Assembly (NCBI RefSeq): GCF_014154935.1
Contig: NZ_JACEHH010000048.1
Location: 1-64,000 of the forward strand
Reading direction: 5' to 3'
Source of the DNA: Stieleria mannarensis
GTDB lineage: Bacteria > Planctomycetota > Planctomycetia > Pirellulales > Pirellulaceae
Length of the DNA: 64,000 bases
The notes beneath the pieces are model-generated. The model was given only the letters and a program-made list of their open reading frames with translations, made no database searches and was not told the origin of the DNA. Position 1 is the stretch's first letter; every line of letters begins with the position of its first letter. The position numbers and the translations under genes were made by a program. Shown piece after piece: positions 1 to 8,518 of this stretch.

Positions 1-57
1 TGTCAGGACAAGAAAAAGGTGTCAGGACAAGAAAAAGGTGTCAGGACAAGAAAAAGG
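1..57. repeat. Three tandem copies of a 19-bp unit beside the RAYT gene
   Basis: The unit tgtcaggacaagaaaaagg occurs exactly three times (1-19, 20-38, 39-57) and then runs into the related sequence tgtcaggactctttt. The array may extend left of the window. It shares the core GTGTCAGGAC with the inverted repeats that flank the transposase gene, so it probably consists of amplified transposase recognition units. The tie to the transposase is inference; the repetition is read directly. Confidence 0.9.
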
Positions 58-835
58 TGTCAGGACTCTTTTCGAGCTTGCACGTCGGCCGGCTTGCGTT
101 TTTTGGGGCGTCCGCGGGGACGAAGCGTGGATTCGAGATCGAGGCGTCTTGCAATGGATTCTACCCAGGTCTCTGTACCATAGGGACTGCCCCGCTTGAC
201 GCACCAGCGGACTGCTTTGAGTTCGTCTTTGGACAACGGTTCATTCACCCACTCACACCAACGCGGCAATCTGGCCATCGGCCAGGGCGAAAGAAGCTTC
301 GGTTCTCGCTCAGGTTTAGAGAGCCAGCGCGAGAGGGATCCCCATTTCCAATCTTCCGCCCGATCGACCATCTCAGCACGCAACGCGTTGCGTTCGACGT
401 ATCGGCAGACGGTCAAGAAGTGCTCGTCGCTTTCCACCGGAAAGCTCTTAAACCGTCCTTGGTAGACGTGGCCTTCTCCGGAGGTTCCGTAGTGCGCATG
501 GGTCCGCATTGTGTGGGTCAACGTGACCCAGCCTAGAAACTGGCTCATGCCACCGTCTTCGGTGGGCGAGAGCACGAAGTGCCAGTGATTGTCCATCAGC
601 TGATAGGCGAGGATCTGACAGGGGTAGAGTTCCAGCCCCTCAGCAAGAATCCGCTCGAAGGCATCGAAGTCTTCTGGTTTATGGAAGATGTCGGCCTTGG
701 CATTTCCTCGGTTCAGGGCGTGGTAGATCCCGCCCGCTTCATCGGCGCGTTTTGGTCGTCCCATGCAGCCAGTCTACCGCACTCAGCGACCGAAATCAGC
801 ACGAGCGCACCGAAAAAGAGTCCTGACACCTTTTT
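51..835 (-). mobile_element. RAYT unit bounded by 22-bp perfect inverted repeats
   Basis: Bases 51-72 (aaaaaggtgtcaggac... reading into the gene) are exactly the reverse complement of 814-835. These arms enclose the transposase gene at 60-764. The left arm contains the end of the coding sequence, including its stop codon. RAYT enzymes are single-strand HUH transposases known to sit beside the palindromic sequences they recognise, and this arrangement fits that. Whether the unit moves as a whole or only disperses short repeats cannot be told from one copy. Confidence 0.7.
60..764 (-). CDS. REP-associated tyrosine transposase (RAYT, Y1/IS200-like)
   Basis: The 234-residue protein has the Y1 transposase layout. 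The N-terminus GGIYHALNRGN is typical. The HUH metal site is HWH at residues 60-62, within DNHWHFVLSP. The likely nucleophile is Tyr122 in RYVERNALRA. A basic tail follows (RPRGRPKKRK). Family members nick and join single-stranded DNA at short hairpins and are thought to spread REP-like elements. The last codons and stop (AAA GAG TCC TGA) lie inside the left inverted repeat, so gene end and recognition site overlap. All catalytic residues seen are intact, so the enzyme may be active. The gene stands alone and points to the left edge of the window. Confidence 0.92.
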   Translation of the reverse strand: MGRPKRADEAGGIYHALNRGNAKADIFHKPEDFDAFERILAEGLELYPCQILAYQLMDNHWHFVLSPTEDGGMSQFLGWVTLTHTMRTHAHYGTSGEGHVYQGRFKSFPVESDEHFLTVCRYVERNALRAEMVDRAEDWKWGSLSRWLSKPEREPKLLSPWPMARLPRWCEWVNEPLSKDELKAVRWCVKRGSPYGTETWVESIARRLDLESTLRPRGRPKKRKPADVQARKES

Positions 836-1030
836 CTCTTCTTCTCTTCCAGGTACTTCGCGAGCGACACACCCAGAAAACCTTTCTTGCGACGCCGAAT
901 TCGCTCCCAGTCATGAGTCCGACGTCGACCATACTTGGGCTGGTCACTTGCACAAGCTGCCGACTTAGACCTCTCGCTTGGGACGTCGATTGTATGTCTA
1001 AAGGATAGAGGTCGGTTATGAAGACCTGAC

Positions 1031-2113
1031 TCAGCCCCAAGCCTCCCGCAGCACGCGGAGGAAGTTGTCATGAAAGATCGCGGTCAAGTCGGCTTCGGTG
1101 TAACCCCGCCCGGCGAGCAGCCCCTCGAGTTTCTGCAGGTCGGCGATCGTGTCGACGTCACAGGGGCATTGTTCGTTTCCATAACCCCCGTCTAAATCGC
1201 TGCCCAACCCACAGTGATTCGCATTGCCGGCCAACTGGCAAACGTGGTCGATGTGGTCGGCGATGTCTTCCAGCGTGATGTTCATCTCTTTGGGATGCGA
1301 TTGACCGCGGACGAATCCCGGCACGACCATCCAGACATCAAACGCCGCCCCCAGAACGCCGCCGCGATCGATCACCGCTTTGATTTGATCGTCGGTGAAC
1401 TGCCTGGGATCGTCGACCAGGCTGCGACACATTTGGTGGCTGGCCCAGATCGGTCCGCCGAAGATTTCCAAGGCTTGCCAAAAACAGGTTTCATTCAAGT
1501 GCGTCACGTCAAGGATCATGCCCAATTGATCCATCCGCCGAATCAGTTCCCGTCCCTGCGGCGGCAAATCCCCCTGGACATCGTGTCCCATCGCGTAGCG
1601 TCCCACGCCGTAGTGCGACGGCCCCAGTGCACGCAACCCGTACTCCCAAGCCCGATCCAAATGATCCAGGGTGACGATCGAATCGGCACCTTCCAGGGAC
1701 AAAACGTAACCGATCGGTTGTTTCGTTTCGGCAGCCGCATCGGGATCGGCCCAACGCTGCAGATGGCGTTCCAGCCCAGGCAGATCGGCCACCTGGACCA
1801 TTTCGCCTTGCCGTTCCATCTCGCGATACCAGGCCAGTTGCCCCTGCGTCATCGCCCACGCTTGTGACGGCGATTCCCAGTTGGCGACGAACGATCGCGG
1901 TTTCATGCAGCCGCCGATCTGGGTCGCGACACAGAGTCCGATGCCGCCGCGACGCATGTCACAGAGCGAAACGACGCCGGCCGCTTGCCCCGCCATCCGC
2001 TCGGGCAACGCCGCTTCGGCGGCACGGATTTCAGACACCGGTCGCCGCAGGTCTCGGTTCCATTCCAGAGCGTTCAAGCTGAGGTCCAGGTGGGCGTCAA
2101 AGATCAATTTCAT
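1031..2113 (-). CDS. Membrane dipeptidase, peptidase family M19
   Basis: The 360-residue protein is a zinc dipeptidase of the amidohydrolase fold. Visible metal and active-site residues are HLD (His8, Asp10), Glu141 in SLEGAD, His205 in DVTHLNE, His226 in ASHQMC and Asp306 in GLGSDLDGG. M19 enzymes cleave dipeptides and often accept D-residues at the C-terminal position. The frame is open upstream to 2185, but the family start is MKLIFDAHLDLS, so ATG at 2113 is chosen; the upstream codons read as a repeat-derived, arginine-rich stretch. No signal peptide is evident, so it is probably cytoplasmic. It lies downstream of an MFS carrier and a D-amino-acid-type PLP enzyme on the same strand, which suggests a shared role in using D-amino-acid peptides. 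That role is inference. Confidence 0.9.
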   Translation of the reverse strand: MKLIFDAHLDLSLNALEWNRDLRRPVSEIRAAEAALPERMAGQAAGVVSLCDMRRGGIGLCVATQIGGCMKPRSFVANWESPSQAWAMTQGQLAWYREMERQGEMVQVADLPGLERHLQRWADPDAAAETKQPIGYVLSLEGADSIVTLDHLDRAWEYGLRALGPSHYGVGRYAMGHDVQGDLPPQGRELIRRMDQLGMILDVTHLNETCFWQALEIFGGPIWASHQMCRSLVDDPRQFTDDQIKAVIDRGGVLGAAFDVWMVVPGFVRGQSHPKEMNITLEDIADHIDHVCQLAGNANHCGLGSDLDGGYGNEQCPCDVDTIADLQKLEGLLAGRGYTEADLTAIFHDNFLRVLREAWG

Positions 2114-2182
2114 GGTTGGCCTAGGGCGGGTGGTGGGAGTCATCGTGGGAAAGCGAACAGCACGAGCGCGTGCGCTGTCACG

Positions 2183-2215
2183 CACCCCATCATTCTGCCC
2201 CGTATCATTCTGCCA
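2183..2215 (-). repeat. Short copy of the ATTCTGCC/GATGGGG dispersed repeat
   Basis: The plus strand reads ccccatcattctgcccc then tatcattctgcc. The same words recur at 8328-8437, 10050-10112, 42902-43021 and 43088-43148. This is a degenerate short copy upstream of the dipeptidase gene. No function is evident. Confidence 0.7.
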
Positions 2216-2322
2216 TCCCTGGCTTGGTCGCCGCTAACGCTAACAGACATGATCACCCGATGGAGAGGGAGGAAGATTTTGGAGGCAGGAAAATTGGCTC
2301 TATCGAAGCGCCGATGCACCAG

Positions 2323-2451
2323 GCTTTGTCCCTAAACCCGGCAAGGGTCGAATGTGGTAGCGGAATTCGCCAAGAATTTCGGCGTTTCCCGTGTGGACTG
2401 CTGCGAGTCGAAAGCCTTGGCGGCTTCCGCTACGGGTTGAGGGACAAAGCC
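2323..2451. repeat. Palindromic mini-element with nested inverted repeats
   Basis: Outer arms at 2323-2340 and 2434-2451 (ggctttgtccctaaaccc and its near-complement) enclose inner arms at 2357-2374 and 2416-2433 (gtagcggaattcgccaag against cttggcggcttccgctac, 15 of 18 paired). The whole unit would fold into one long hairpin. It fills the gap between the MFS gene, whose stop codon is its right edge, and the dipeptidase gene. It may act as an mRNA 3'-end structure or be a non-autonomous mobile element. The rest of the 337-bp gap (2114-2322) holds only the repeat at 2183 and no gene. Confidence 0.8.
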
Positions 2452-3806
2452 TAGTCCGCCCGCCGCACTTGGCGGGTCGCGTCGGTTCCCAGCACGGCGA
2501 TCGCGGCCAGAAAATACATGCCCGCGCAGGTCAGGAACACATAGGTTTCGCCGCTGCCGGATGCTTCACCCAGGGTCATCAAGCGCGGCACCACCATCGA
2601 ACTGGCCGCGGCGCCGAAATTGCCCCACATGTTGCCCCAACCGAACACGGCGGCCGTGTTTTTTCCGCCCACGTCCTGCATGAACGCCCACACCGATGGG
2701 TTGCCGATGTCGGTCATCAACGACACCAACGCACAACATGCGACGACCCACCAAACCGACTGATAACTCAAGCAACCCAGGTACGCCAGGCCGGCCACAC
2801 CGCACGTCACGCTCAGCGGCACGATCCGCCCCCAGCGATGCCCCAGCCGCTCAACCGCGTGATTGCCCAACCAGCCGCCGATCAACTGACCGGGAATCGC
2901 GATCGCCAACACGCCGGTGACCATCAGCGATCCCAGCAACGCTTCGACGTTGCGTTCCTCTTTCAAAAACGTCGGCAGCCAAGTGATCAGAAACGCCCAA
3001 CCGAACACCAGACAAAACTGGGCCAGTGAGTTCAGCCACAGCGAGCGACTTTTGAGAATCGCGACCATCATCGGACCGACGTCGCGCAGGTTCGTCGTTG
3101 CCGCAGCGCCAGCGCCCGGTCCGTCCGCGCGGCCGATCAATTCCAGCTCGGCCTCGTTGACCCCGGCGTGTTCTTCGGGCCGATTTCGCACGATCACGTA
3201 ATAGGCGATCGCGGCGATCAAGCCGACCAGGCAATAGAGGTACAGCACGTACCGCCAACTGCTGAGCTGGTAGACGAGCGCCGTCGTCAAAAACGGTGCC
3301 AGGGTGCCGCCGAGTCGTCCGCCGATCGAAACAAACGAACTGGCTTGGGCCCGGGCGCGGAAATGGAACCAGTTTCGGATCACGCCGCTGCTGGTCGCAT
3401 AGGCGCCGGCTTGGGCGACGCCGAAGGCCAACCGTGCGAGCAACAATCCGCCCAGCGTCGTCCCCATTCCGGTCAATCCGGTCAGCAGCGACCAGGCCAG
3501 AATGTAAAACGTCAGCATGATTCGTCCGCCGAACCGATCGCTGGCCCAACCCGAGGGCACTTGAAACAGTGCGTAAGCGAAAAAGAACGCCCCCAGGACA
3601 TCACCGATTTGCTCGCGCGAGGCCCCTTTAAAATCGTTCAAAAACGAATCGCTTTTGACGATCTCGCCAAGACAGACGCGATCCAAATACAACATGAACG
3701 CCATCAACACGCTGACGGCGATGATCCGCTTTCGCACCGACGTGGGATCCGCGACCGATCGGCTTGCCCGAGAGTCCGAAACCATAGGTTGCTCGCTGGA
3801 ATCCAT
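2451..3806 (-). CDS. Major facilitator superfamily transporter, anion:cation symporter-like
   Basis: The protein has about 450 residues and about twelve hydrophobic segments. MFS signatures include LYLDRVCLG in the first helix and GWASDRFGGRIML in the loop between helices 2 and 3. The closest recognisable pattern is the ACS family (hexuronate, phthalate and other organic anions). The start ATG at 3806 overlaps the stop of the upstream PLP-enzyme gene by one base (TGATG), which indicates translational coupling; an in-frame upstream extension to 3878 is therefore rejected. Placed between a D-amino-acid-type PLP enzyme and an M19 dipeptidase, it may import a D-amino acid, a hydroxy acid or a peptide. 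The substrate is not visible from sequence. Confidence 0.87.
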   Translation of the reverse strand: MDSSEQPMVSDSRASRSVADPTSVRKRIIAVSVLMAFMLYLDRVCLGEIVKSDSFLNDFKGASREQIGDVLGAFFFAYALFQVPSGWASDRFGGRIMLTFYILAWSLLTGLTGMGTTLGGLLLARLAFGVAQAGAYATSSGVIRNWFHFRARAQASSFVSIGGRLGGTLAPFLTTALVYQLSSWRYVLYLYCLVGLIAAIAYYVIVRNRPEEHAGVNEAELELIGRADGPGAGAAATTNLRDVGPMMVAILKSRSLWLNSLAQFCLVFGWAFLITWLPTFLKEERNVEALLGSLMVTGVLAIAIPGQLIGGWLGNHAVERLGHRWGRIVPLSVTCGVAGLAYLGCLSYQSVWWVVACCALVSLMTDIGNPSVWAFMQDVGGKNTAAVFGWGNMWGNFGAAASSMVVPRLMTLGEASGSGETYVFLTCAGMYFLAAIAVLGTDATRQVRRAD

Positions 3807-4927
3807 CAGATCGTGATCCGCCGCGTTCTTGCGACGACCGGCCACCGCTCGACCGCGCGGCCTTGGCGGACGCACCACACTTCGCTGTGCAACGCGACGG
3901 TGGGGCAGATGTGCGTGGGAATCCCGTACAACACCGTGCCGACCGGAAACGCATCGGCGCGGTCAGTGTGCAGCACCAAATGTTCTTCGCTGTGCCCCAC
4001 CGCGGTCGCATCCTCGAGTCCGAAGAAGGTCACACGCGGAGGCTGCATCTCCGATGCGACGGCTTTGTGGCCCAAGTCGATGCAGAGTGTTCCTGGGGCG
4101 GGGCGGCTGATCACGCGGGCCAATAGGACGGCGGCTTGATCGATCTGCATCGGCGGGCTGAACGTCGGTTGCCCGGCATCCCACAGCACCGACGTGCCCG
4201 CGCTGACCTCGATCGCTTCCCCGGCTTCCGAACCCTGTTCGGCCACCAGGATCCTGGACGACACCGTGCCGCAGCCGACGACCTTCGGCACCGCCAACCC
4301 CTCGGCCCGCAGTGAACGCCGCAAGTCCAAAACCGGCTGAAATGCTTCGGTGATCTGACGCCGCACCAACGCTTCATCGGTGTCGTGGATGTGACCGTCG
4401 TAGGCGTGCAGCCCCGCGGCGCAAAGCCCCTTGGCCGCATCGATGAAACGGTACAGTGCCGCTGCCCCCTCGCCAGGCAGGATCCCCGTGCGATTCATCC
4501 CGACGTTCAGATCGATCAACACATCCACCGTGACTTCGCAGGCCTCGGCTTCCGCCGCGAGCCCTTGGGCCACGCCGATGTCGTCGACGATCGTTGAAAA
4601 CGTCGTCTCGGGAAACGCCCGAATCAACTCCATCAGTCGCCCGATGTTGGGACCGACGGGCTGGTACGCGAGCAAGACGTCCCGTCCGCCGGCCGCCGCC
4701 GTCATCTCCGATTCCGCGATCGTGGATGTTTTAAATTTGTCGATCCCCGCCTGCAGTTTCATCTCAACGATCTGCGGCAATTTGTGCGTTTTGACATGGG
4801 GCCGCAATCGTTTGGCGCCGCCCCAAGCGACCATGCGCTGAAGATTCGCACGCACGCGGTCGGGATAGATCAGCAGGGTGGGGGAAGGGATCTCGTCTGC
4901 GTTTTCAAGTTCGTACCAGGACGGCAT
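3806..4927 (-). CDS. D-threonine aldolase / D-serine dehydratase-like PLP enzyme
   Basis: The 373-residue protein has the alanine-racemase-type PLP barrel in the N-terminal half. Lys46 in RPHVKTHK is the expected Schiff-base lysine. The C-terminal domain carries the family metal motif PTHICPTVALH, whose His and Cys bind zinc in D-serine dehydratase. Members either cleave D-threonine to glycine and acetaldehyde or dehydrate D-serine; the sequence alone does not decide which. The frame runs open to 5146, but the extra codons are low-complexity intergenic DNA and the family begins at MPSWYELENADEIPSPTLL, so ATG 4927 is used. It is the first gene of the inferred operon with the MFS carrier and the M19 dipeptidase. 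Confidence 0.88.
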   Translation of the reverse strand: MPSWYELENADEIPSPTLLIYPDRVRANLQRMVAWGGAKRLRPHVKTHKLPQIVEMKLQAGIDKFKTSTIAESEMTAAAGGRDVLLAYQPVGPNIGRLMELIRAFPETTFSTIVDDIGVAQGLAAEAEACEVTVDVLIDLNVGMNRTGILPGEGAAALYRFIDAAKGLCAAGLHAYDGHIHDTDEALVRRQITEAFQPVLDLRRSLRAEGLAVPKVVGCGTVSSRILVAEQGSEAGEAIEVSAGTSVLWDAGQPTFSPPMQIDQAAVLLARVISRPAPGTLCIDLGHKAVASEMQPPRVTFFGLEDATAVGHSEEHLVLHTDRADAFPVGTVLYGIPTHICPTVALHSEVWCVRQGRAVERWPVVARTRRITI

Positions 4928-5030
4928 CAATTCGTTCTTTCGGGTTCGCCGGGTGGGGTGGGGGAGTTGGGAGTTGGGAGGTGGGAGGTGGGAAAGAACG
5001 GGGGATGGCTGGCAATGGGGCACCGCTATT

Positions 5031-6251
5031 CTAGTCGCGGCAGTCGACGCAGACGAGTTGGCCTTGGATGCTTCGGCAGAAGATGCGGCCGCCGGACAGG
5101 ACGGGGGAGGTCCAGCTTTTTCCGTCCAGGACTTGCCCGCGGGCAATCGGCTCCCAGCCGTCGGGGGTTGCCGGGGCGATGATCAATTCGCCCGGTTCGG
5201 TCAGCAACAACAGCTTGCCATCGGCCATCGCCAGGCCTCCGGGCCGCAGGTCGTCGACCGACCAACGGACTTCGCCGGTCGCCCAGTCCATGCAGCGCAA
5301 TCGCGCGCCGGTTTCCATGTCGCCGTCGATGCCATACAGGAAGCCTTGGTACAGAATCGAAGTGTGAATCTGATTCTTCATCTCTTTCGATTTCCAAATC
5401 AACTCGGGCGTCTTGCCGCTGATGTCGAACAGCGCCGCGCCGCGGTTGTATCCTGACGAAAGAAACATCTTGCCGTCGTGAAAGATCGGGTCGGCGGCAT
5501 TGCAATTAAAACTGGTCAACCAACGCTCCGCCCAAAGCTGTTCCCCCGATTGGACGTCCACCCCGATGAAGGCCTTTCCAGATGCGATCACGGCGGCGGT
5601 TAGATCGGAGCCTGGAATCAACACGGGAGATGCGTACCCGCACTCACGATCGTCGGAACTCCAGATCAGGTCACCGCTGTGTTTGTCCACCAGAACACCG
5701 GACTCGCCGACATTCAGCAACAGCCGATCGCTAATCACCAACGGAGCGGCGGAGAAGCCCCAACCGGGCAACCGCACCTCGGCCTCGTCCGCGACATTGA
5801 TGCCCCACAATTTGGAGCCATCGGAGATCTGCAAACAGAACAACTCTCCGGCCCGCCCCATGACGTAGACGCGGTCACCGTCGACGGTCGGCGTCGAGAT
5901 CGGGCCGCCTTCGAAGTCGCGGTCGTCCAGTTCCGCGGGATAGTTGAACGTCCAAACGACTTCTCCGTCGGCGGCGTTGATGCAATAGACGATGTCCTGG
6001 TCGTCGACATGCCCGAGCGTGAAGACTCGTCCGTCTTTGACCACCACCGATGAAAACCCGGTGCCGACCGAACGGGACCAGGCGATGTCAGGCGCCCCGT
6101 CGGTCCAATCGCATTTCCAATCGGTTTCGCGAGAGATGCCGTCCCCGTCGGGGCCGCGCCAACGGAACCAGTCCTCGGCGGCGCAGTTCAACGCGCCGAG
6201 GAACAGAACGAACAGAAACAATCCGGGCACAGAAAATCGGTACAAGGGCAT
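5031..6251 (-). CDS. Exported PQQ-like beta-propeller protein
   Basis: The 406-residue protein starts with a signal peptide (MPLYRFSVPGLFLFVLFLGA, cleavage near NCAAE). It then shows repeated propeller blades of the PQQ/YncE type: DWFRWRGPDGDGIS, VVWTFNYPAEL, SKLWGINV, GDLIWSSDD, GEQLWAERW, GEVRWSVDD. Planctomycetes carry many such WRGP-type proteins, generally without proof of quinoprotein activity. No catalytic domain or haem motif is seen, so a binding or scaffold role in the periplasm is more likely than dehydrogenase activity. ATG 6251 is preferred to the frame start at 6323 because it begins the signal peptide. It is separated by about 100 bp from the gene at 3806-4927 and may be transcribed independently. 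Confidence 0.85.
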   Translation of the reverse strand: MPLYRFSVPGLFLFVLFLGALNCAAEDWFRWRGPDGDGISRETDWKCDWTDGAPDIAWSRSVGTGFSSVVVKDGRVFTLGHVDDQDIVYCINAADGEVVWTFNYPAELDDRDFEGGPISTPTVDGDRVYVMGRAGELFCLQISDGSKLWGINVADEAEVRLPGWGFSAAPLVISDRLLLNVGESGVLVDKHSGDLIWSSDDRECGYASPVLIPGSDLTAAVIASGKAFIGVDVQSGEQLWAERWLTSFNCNAADPIFHDGKMFLSSGYNRGAALFDISGKTPELIWKSKEMKNQIHTSILYQGFLYGIDGDMETGARLRCMDWATGEVRWSVDDLRPGGLAMADGKLLLLTEPGELIIAPATPDGWEPIARGQVLDGKSWTSPVLSGGRIFCRSIQGQLVCVDCRD

Positions 6252-6344
6252 AGTTGCGATCAGCCTGGTAAAGACAATGTCATGGAGTCGAGACAACGTA
6301 GTTGAAATGCATCCGATTCGCAAAACCAGAGCAACGCCCCGCGG

Positions 6345-7055
6345 TCAGCCTTCCAACAGCTTTCCGAACAGCCCCAATAAAAAGCCAAACACGGCTCCCA
6401 ACGGCGGGAAACTGCTGTTTTTCAACGTCGCTTGGGGGGCGATGTCCTCGAACACCAAATAGAGAATCCCTGAGGCGGCGAAGACCTGCATCCAGCCGAG
6501 AATCCTGGGTTCATCGGCAAGCAAATGATATCCCGAGAAGCCCAACAGTGGCCCGAGTACCGCTGCGACCGTGAACCAAAACAAGATTTTTCGCGACGTC
6601 ATCCCGCCGCTGCGAAGCTCTCGGAACGCATTGAACCCCTCGGGCAGGTTTTGCAGCGTGATGATCACCGCCAGCAAAATCGCGCCACTTTTGCCGCCCG
6701 AGATGACCGCTCCGAGAGCGATGACCTCTGGCACAAAGTCGGACAGCATTGCAACAAGCTGCGACGCCGACGATTGGCTGCGGTCAAGCAGGATCTGCAA
6801 TCCCCAAAAACACAGTCCCCCGGCGGCAAAGGCGGTCACCGTTTCCCAGGTCGCGATCAGTTCGGTGCCATGGGGAATCAGCACCAACGCAACGGCCGAA
6901 AGCAGGGCACCACCGCCGAATGCGATCACGGTGTGACGGAATTCCTCCTCAAGCCACCGAGGACGGATATTTTCGAACGATGCGATAACGCCCCCCAGGG
7001 GTATCGCCCCGCCTGCAATCGCGGTGCAGAGAATTAATTGAGTGATCGGATCCAT
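6345..7055 (-). CDS. ZIP-family divalent metal transporter
   Basis: The 236-residue protein has seven to eight hydrophobic segments. The conserved ZIP metal helix is visible as ITLQNLPEGFNAFRE: a cytosol-facing helix with the N-P-E-G core found in bacterial ZupT-type carriers, although the usual His before N is Gln here. ZIP proteins import zinc, iron or other divalent ions. ATG 7055 (MDPITQLILCTAIAGG) begins directly at the first membrane helix and is preferred to the frame start at 7112. The C-terminus FGFLLGLFGKLLEG is hydrophobic. The gene is divergent from the glycosylase gene at 7213. Confidence 0.85.
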   Translation of the reverse strand: MDPITQLILCTAIAGGAIPLGGVIASFENIRPRWLEEEFRHTVIAFGGGALLSAVALVLIPHGTELIATWETVTAFAAGGLCFWGLQILLDRSQSSASQLVAMLSDFVPEVIALGAVISGGKSGAILLAVIITLQNLPEGFNAFRELRSGGMTSRKILFWFTVAAVLGPLLGFSGYHLLADEPRILGWMQVFAASGILYLVFEDIAPQATLKNSSFPPLGAVFGFLLGLFGKLLEG

Positions 7056-7212
7056 TGGCAAATGATCAGTTGCGGGGTAAACAGAAGCCTCGTGGCCCGG
7101 CCGACCAACCACGGTGGGACCGACGCGGCAAACGTCACGGTTTGCGACGATTGTCCTAAACTCAGTTGGCGGACTATCTTTTAAATAGCAATTTACCCAG
7201 GAAAGGTTGACG

Positions 7213-8301
7213 GTGAAACGTTTGGGTTTGAGTGCGTTCAGGAGACGCGTGGTGGCCGGTTCCTTTCCGTTTTTTAATCGCTTGGCCGATGCGATGGATT
7301 CGATGCAGTTCGTCCAGGCCGATCCGATTCGGTGTCCGGCGCGGGCTCAGGACTTGATGCTTCGGCAGCGTGTAGCCGGGTACGTCGCCGGAGAGTTGGA
7401 GGAGAGGTTTCCCGAACTGGACGCGGAGGAAGGCTATCTGTTTGCGTACGGGTTCATGACGCCCGCGGTTTGGAGAGATCTGCGCTGGCGCCCGCACCGG
7501 AAACTGAAAAAGCTGGAACGCGAGGTCCTCGACGCGGTGGCGGAGTTGGGCGAGGTGCATCCGCGGGGACTGGATGAGCGGTTCGGACGTAAAAGCGTCC
7601 AGAACTATTGGGGCGGCAAGTCCAAGCAAACCAAGCGGATCCTGGACCAACTTCATCATCACGGGCACTTGCGAGTGGTTCGCCGCGAGAAAGGGATTCG
7701 CGTTTATCAGGTGTCCGAGGATCGTGGCGATCAACCGGCGGATCCGACCGAGCGTTATCGGCGACTTGTCCTGACCACGGCATCTGTGTTCGGCGCCGCG
7801 ACCCCATCAATGCTGGTCGCGGAGCTGCGCAGCCACAACCATCTGCTGCCGACGCGGCGAGAGCGTGTGGCGGTCGTTGAGTCGTTGGTTGAAGATGGAC
7901 AGCTCGACGAAGTGGACGTCGCGGGGGTGACGTATCTGTGGAGGCGAGAGGACTGGTTAAGCGACGAGGTTCCCGAACGGGTTCGGATTCTGGCTCCCTT
8001 TGACCCCTTGGTGCGAGATCGGGCGAGATTCCAACAGCTGTGGGGATGGGACTATCGATTCGAAGCCTACGTGCCGGCGGCGAAACGGATTCGAGGCTAT
8101 TACGCCATGCCGGTGCTGTGGCGCGATCAAGTGATCGGCTGGGCCAACGCGAACGTCAGCGACGATCGTTTGAATGTGCAATTCGGATACGCGGACAAAC
8201 GTCCTCGGCAGAAAGTGTTCCGATTGCAAGCCGAGGCGGAGGTGGAGGCAATGGCAAGGTTCTTGGGTTTGGATAGTGGGGCGTGGGAGATTGAGGGGTG
8301 A
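7213..8301 (+). CDS. YcaQ/AlkX-type winged-helix DNA glycosylase (HTH_42 family)
   Basis: The 362-residue protein belongs to the family that includes AlkZ and YcaQ/AlkX, which excise interstrand crosslinks and alkylated bases. The catalytic QxD motif of the YcaQ branch is present as VQADPIR (Gln35 to Asp37). Further family landmarks are YLFAYGFMTPAVWRDLRWR, NYWGGKSKQTKRILDQL in the winged helix, and ILAPFDPLVRDRAR with YRFEAYVPAAKR. An AGGAAAGG Shine-Dalgarno sequence ends at 7206. It leaves six bases before GTG 7213 but none before the alternative TTG at 7207, so GTG 7213 is chosen. It is probably a cytoplasmic DNA-repair enzyme. Confidence 0.88.
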   Translation: MKRLGLSAFRRRVVAGSFPFFNRLADAMDSMQFVQADPIRCPARAQDLMLRQRVAGYVAGELEERFPELDAEEGYLFAYGFMTPAVWRDLRWRPHRKLKKLEREVLDAVAELGEVHPRGLDERFGRKSVQNYWGGKSKQTKRILDQLHHHGHLRVVRREKGIRVYQVSEDRGDQPADPTERYRRLVLTTASVFGAATPSMLVAELRSHNHLLPTRRERVAVVESLVEDGQLDEVDVAGVTYLWRREDWLSDEVPERVRILAPFDPLVRDRARFQQLWGWDYRFEAYVPAAKRIRGYYAMPVLWRDQVIGWANANVSDDRLNVQFGYADKRPRQKVFRLQAEAEVEAMARFLGLDSGAWEIEG

Positions 8302-8327
8302 CGTCGTCGTCGTGTTATGGGGTGGTT

Positions 8328-8437
8328 GGGGCAAAACGATGGGGGCAAAACGATGGGGAGGGAAATGCCAGCGGGAAGCGTGAGCGAGCGGCCCGATGGG
8401 AAGGCAGAATGATGAGATGGCAGAATGATGGCGTGGC
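8328..8437 (+). repeat. Dispersed repeat, CAAAACGATGGGG / CAGAATGATGG family
   Basis: Two adjacent gcaaaacgatggggg words are followed by a GC-rich middle (gccagcgggaagcgtgagcg) and two gcagaatgatg words. The same modular order recurs at 42902-43021 and in reverse at 10050-10112 and 43088-43148. It lies between the glycosylase gene and a Tat-exported protein gene. No open frame or RNA gene is recognisable in it. Confidence 0.85.
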
Positions 8438-8518
8438 AGGAGAGAAATCCATGCGAGAGACTGTTATAGTTGGCCTGGCACCTGTCGACATGACGACTCT
8501 CGATTCACCAAAATTGGC

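Noticed and set aside
3168-4139. Plus-strand frame of 323 codons spanning the MFS and PLP-enzyme genes
   Set aside because: It is antisense to two coupled genes with clear family motifs.
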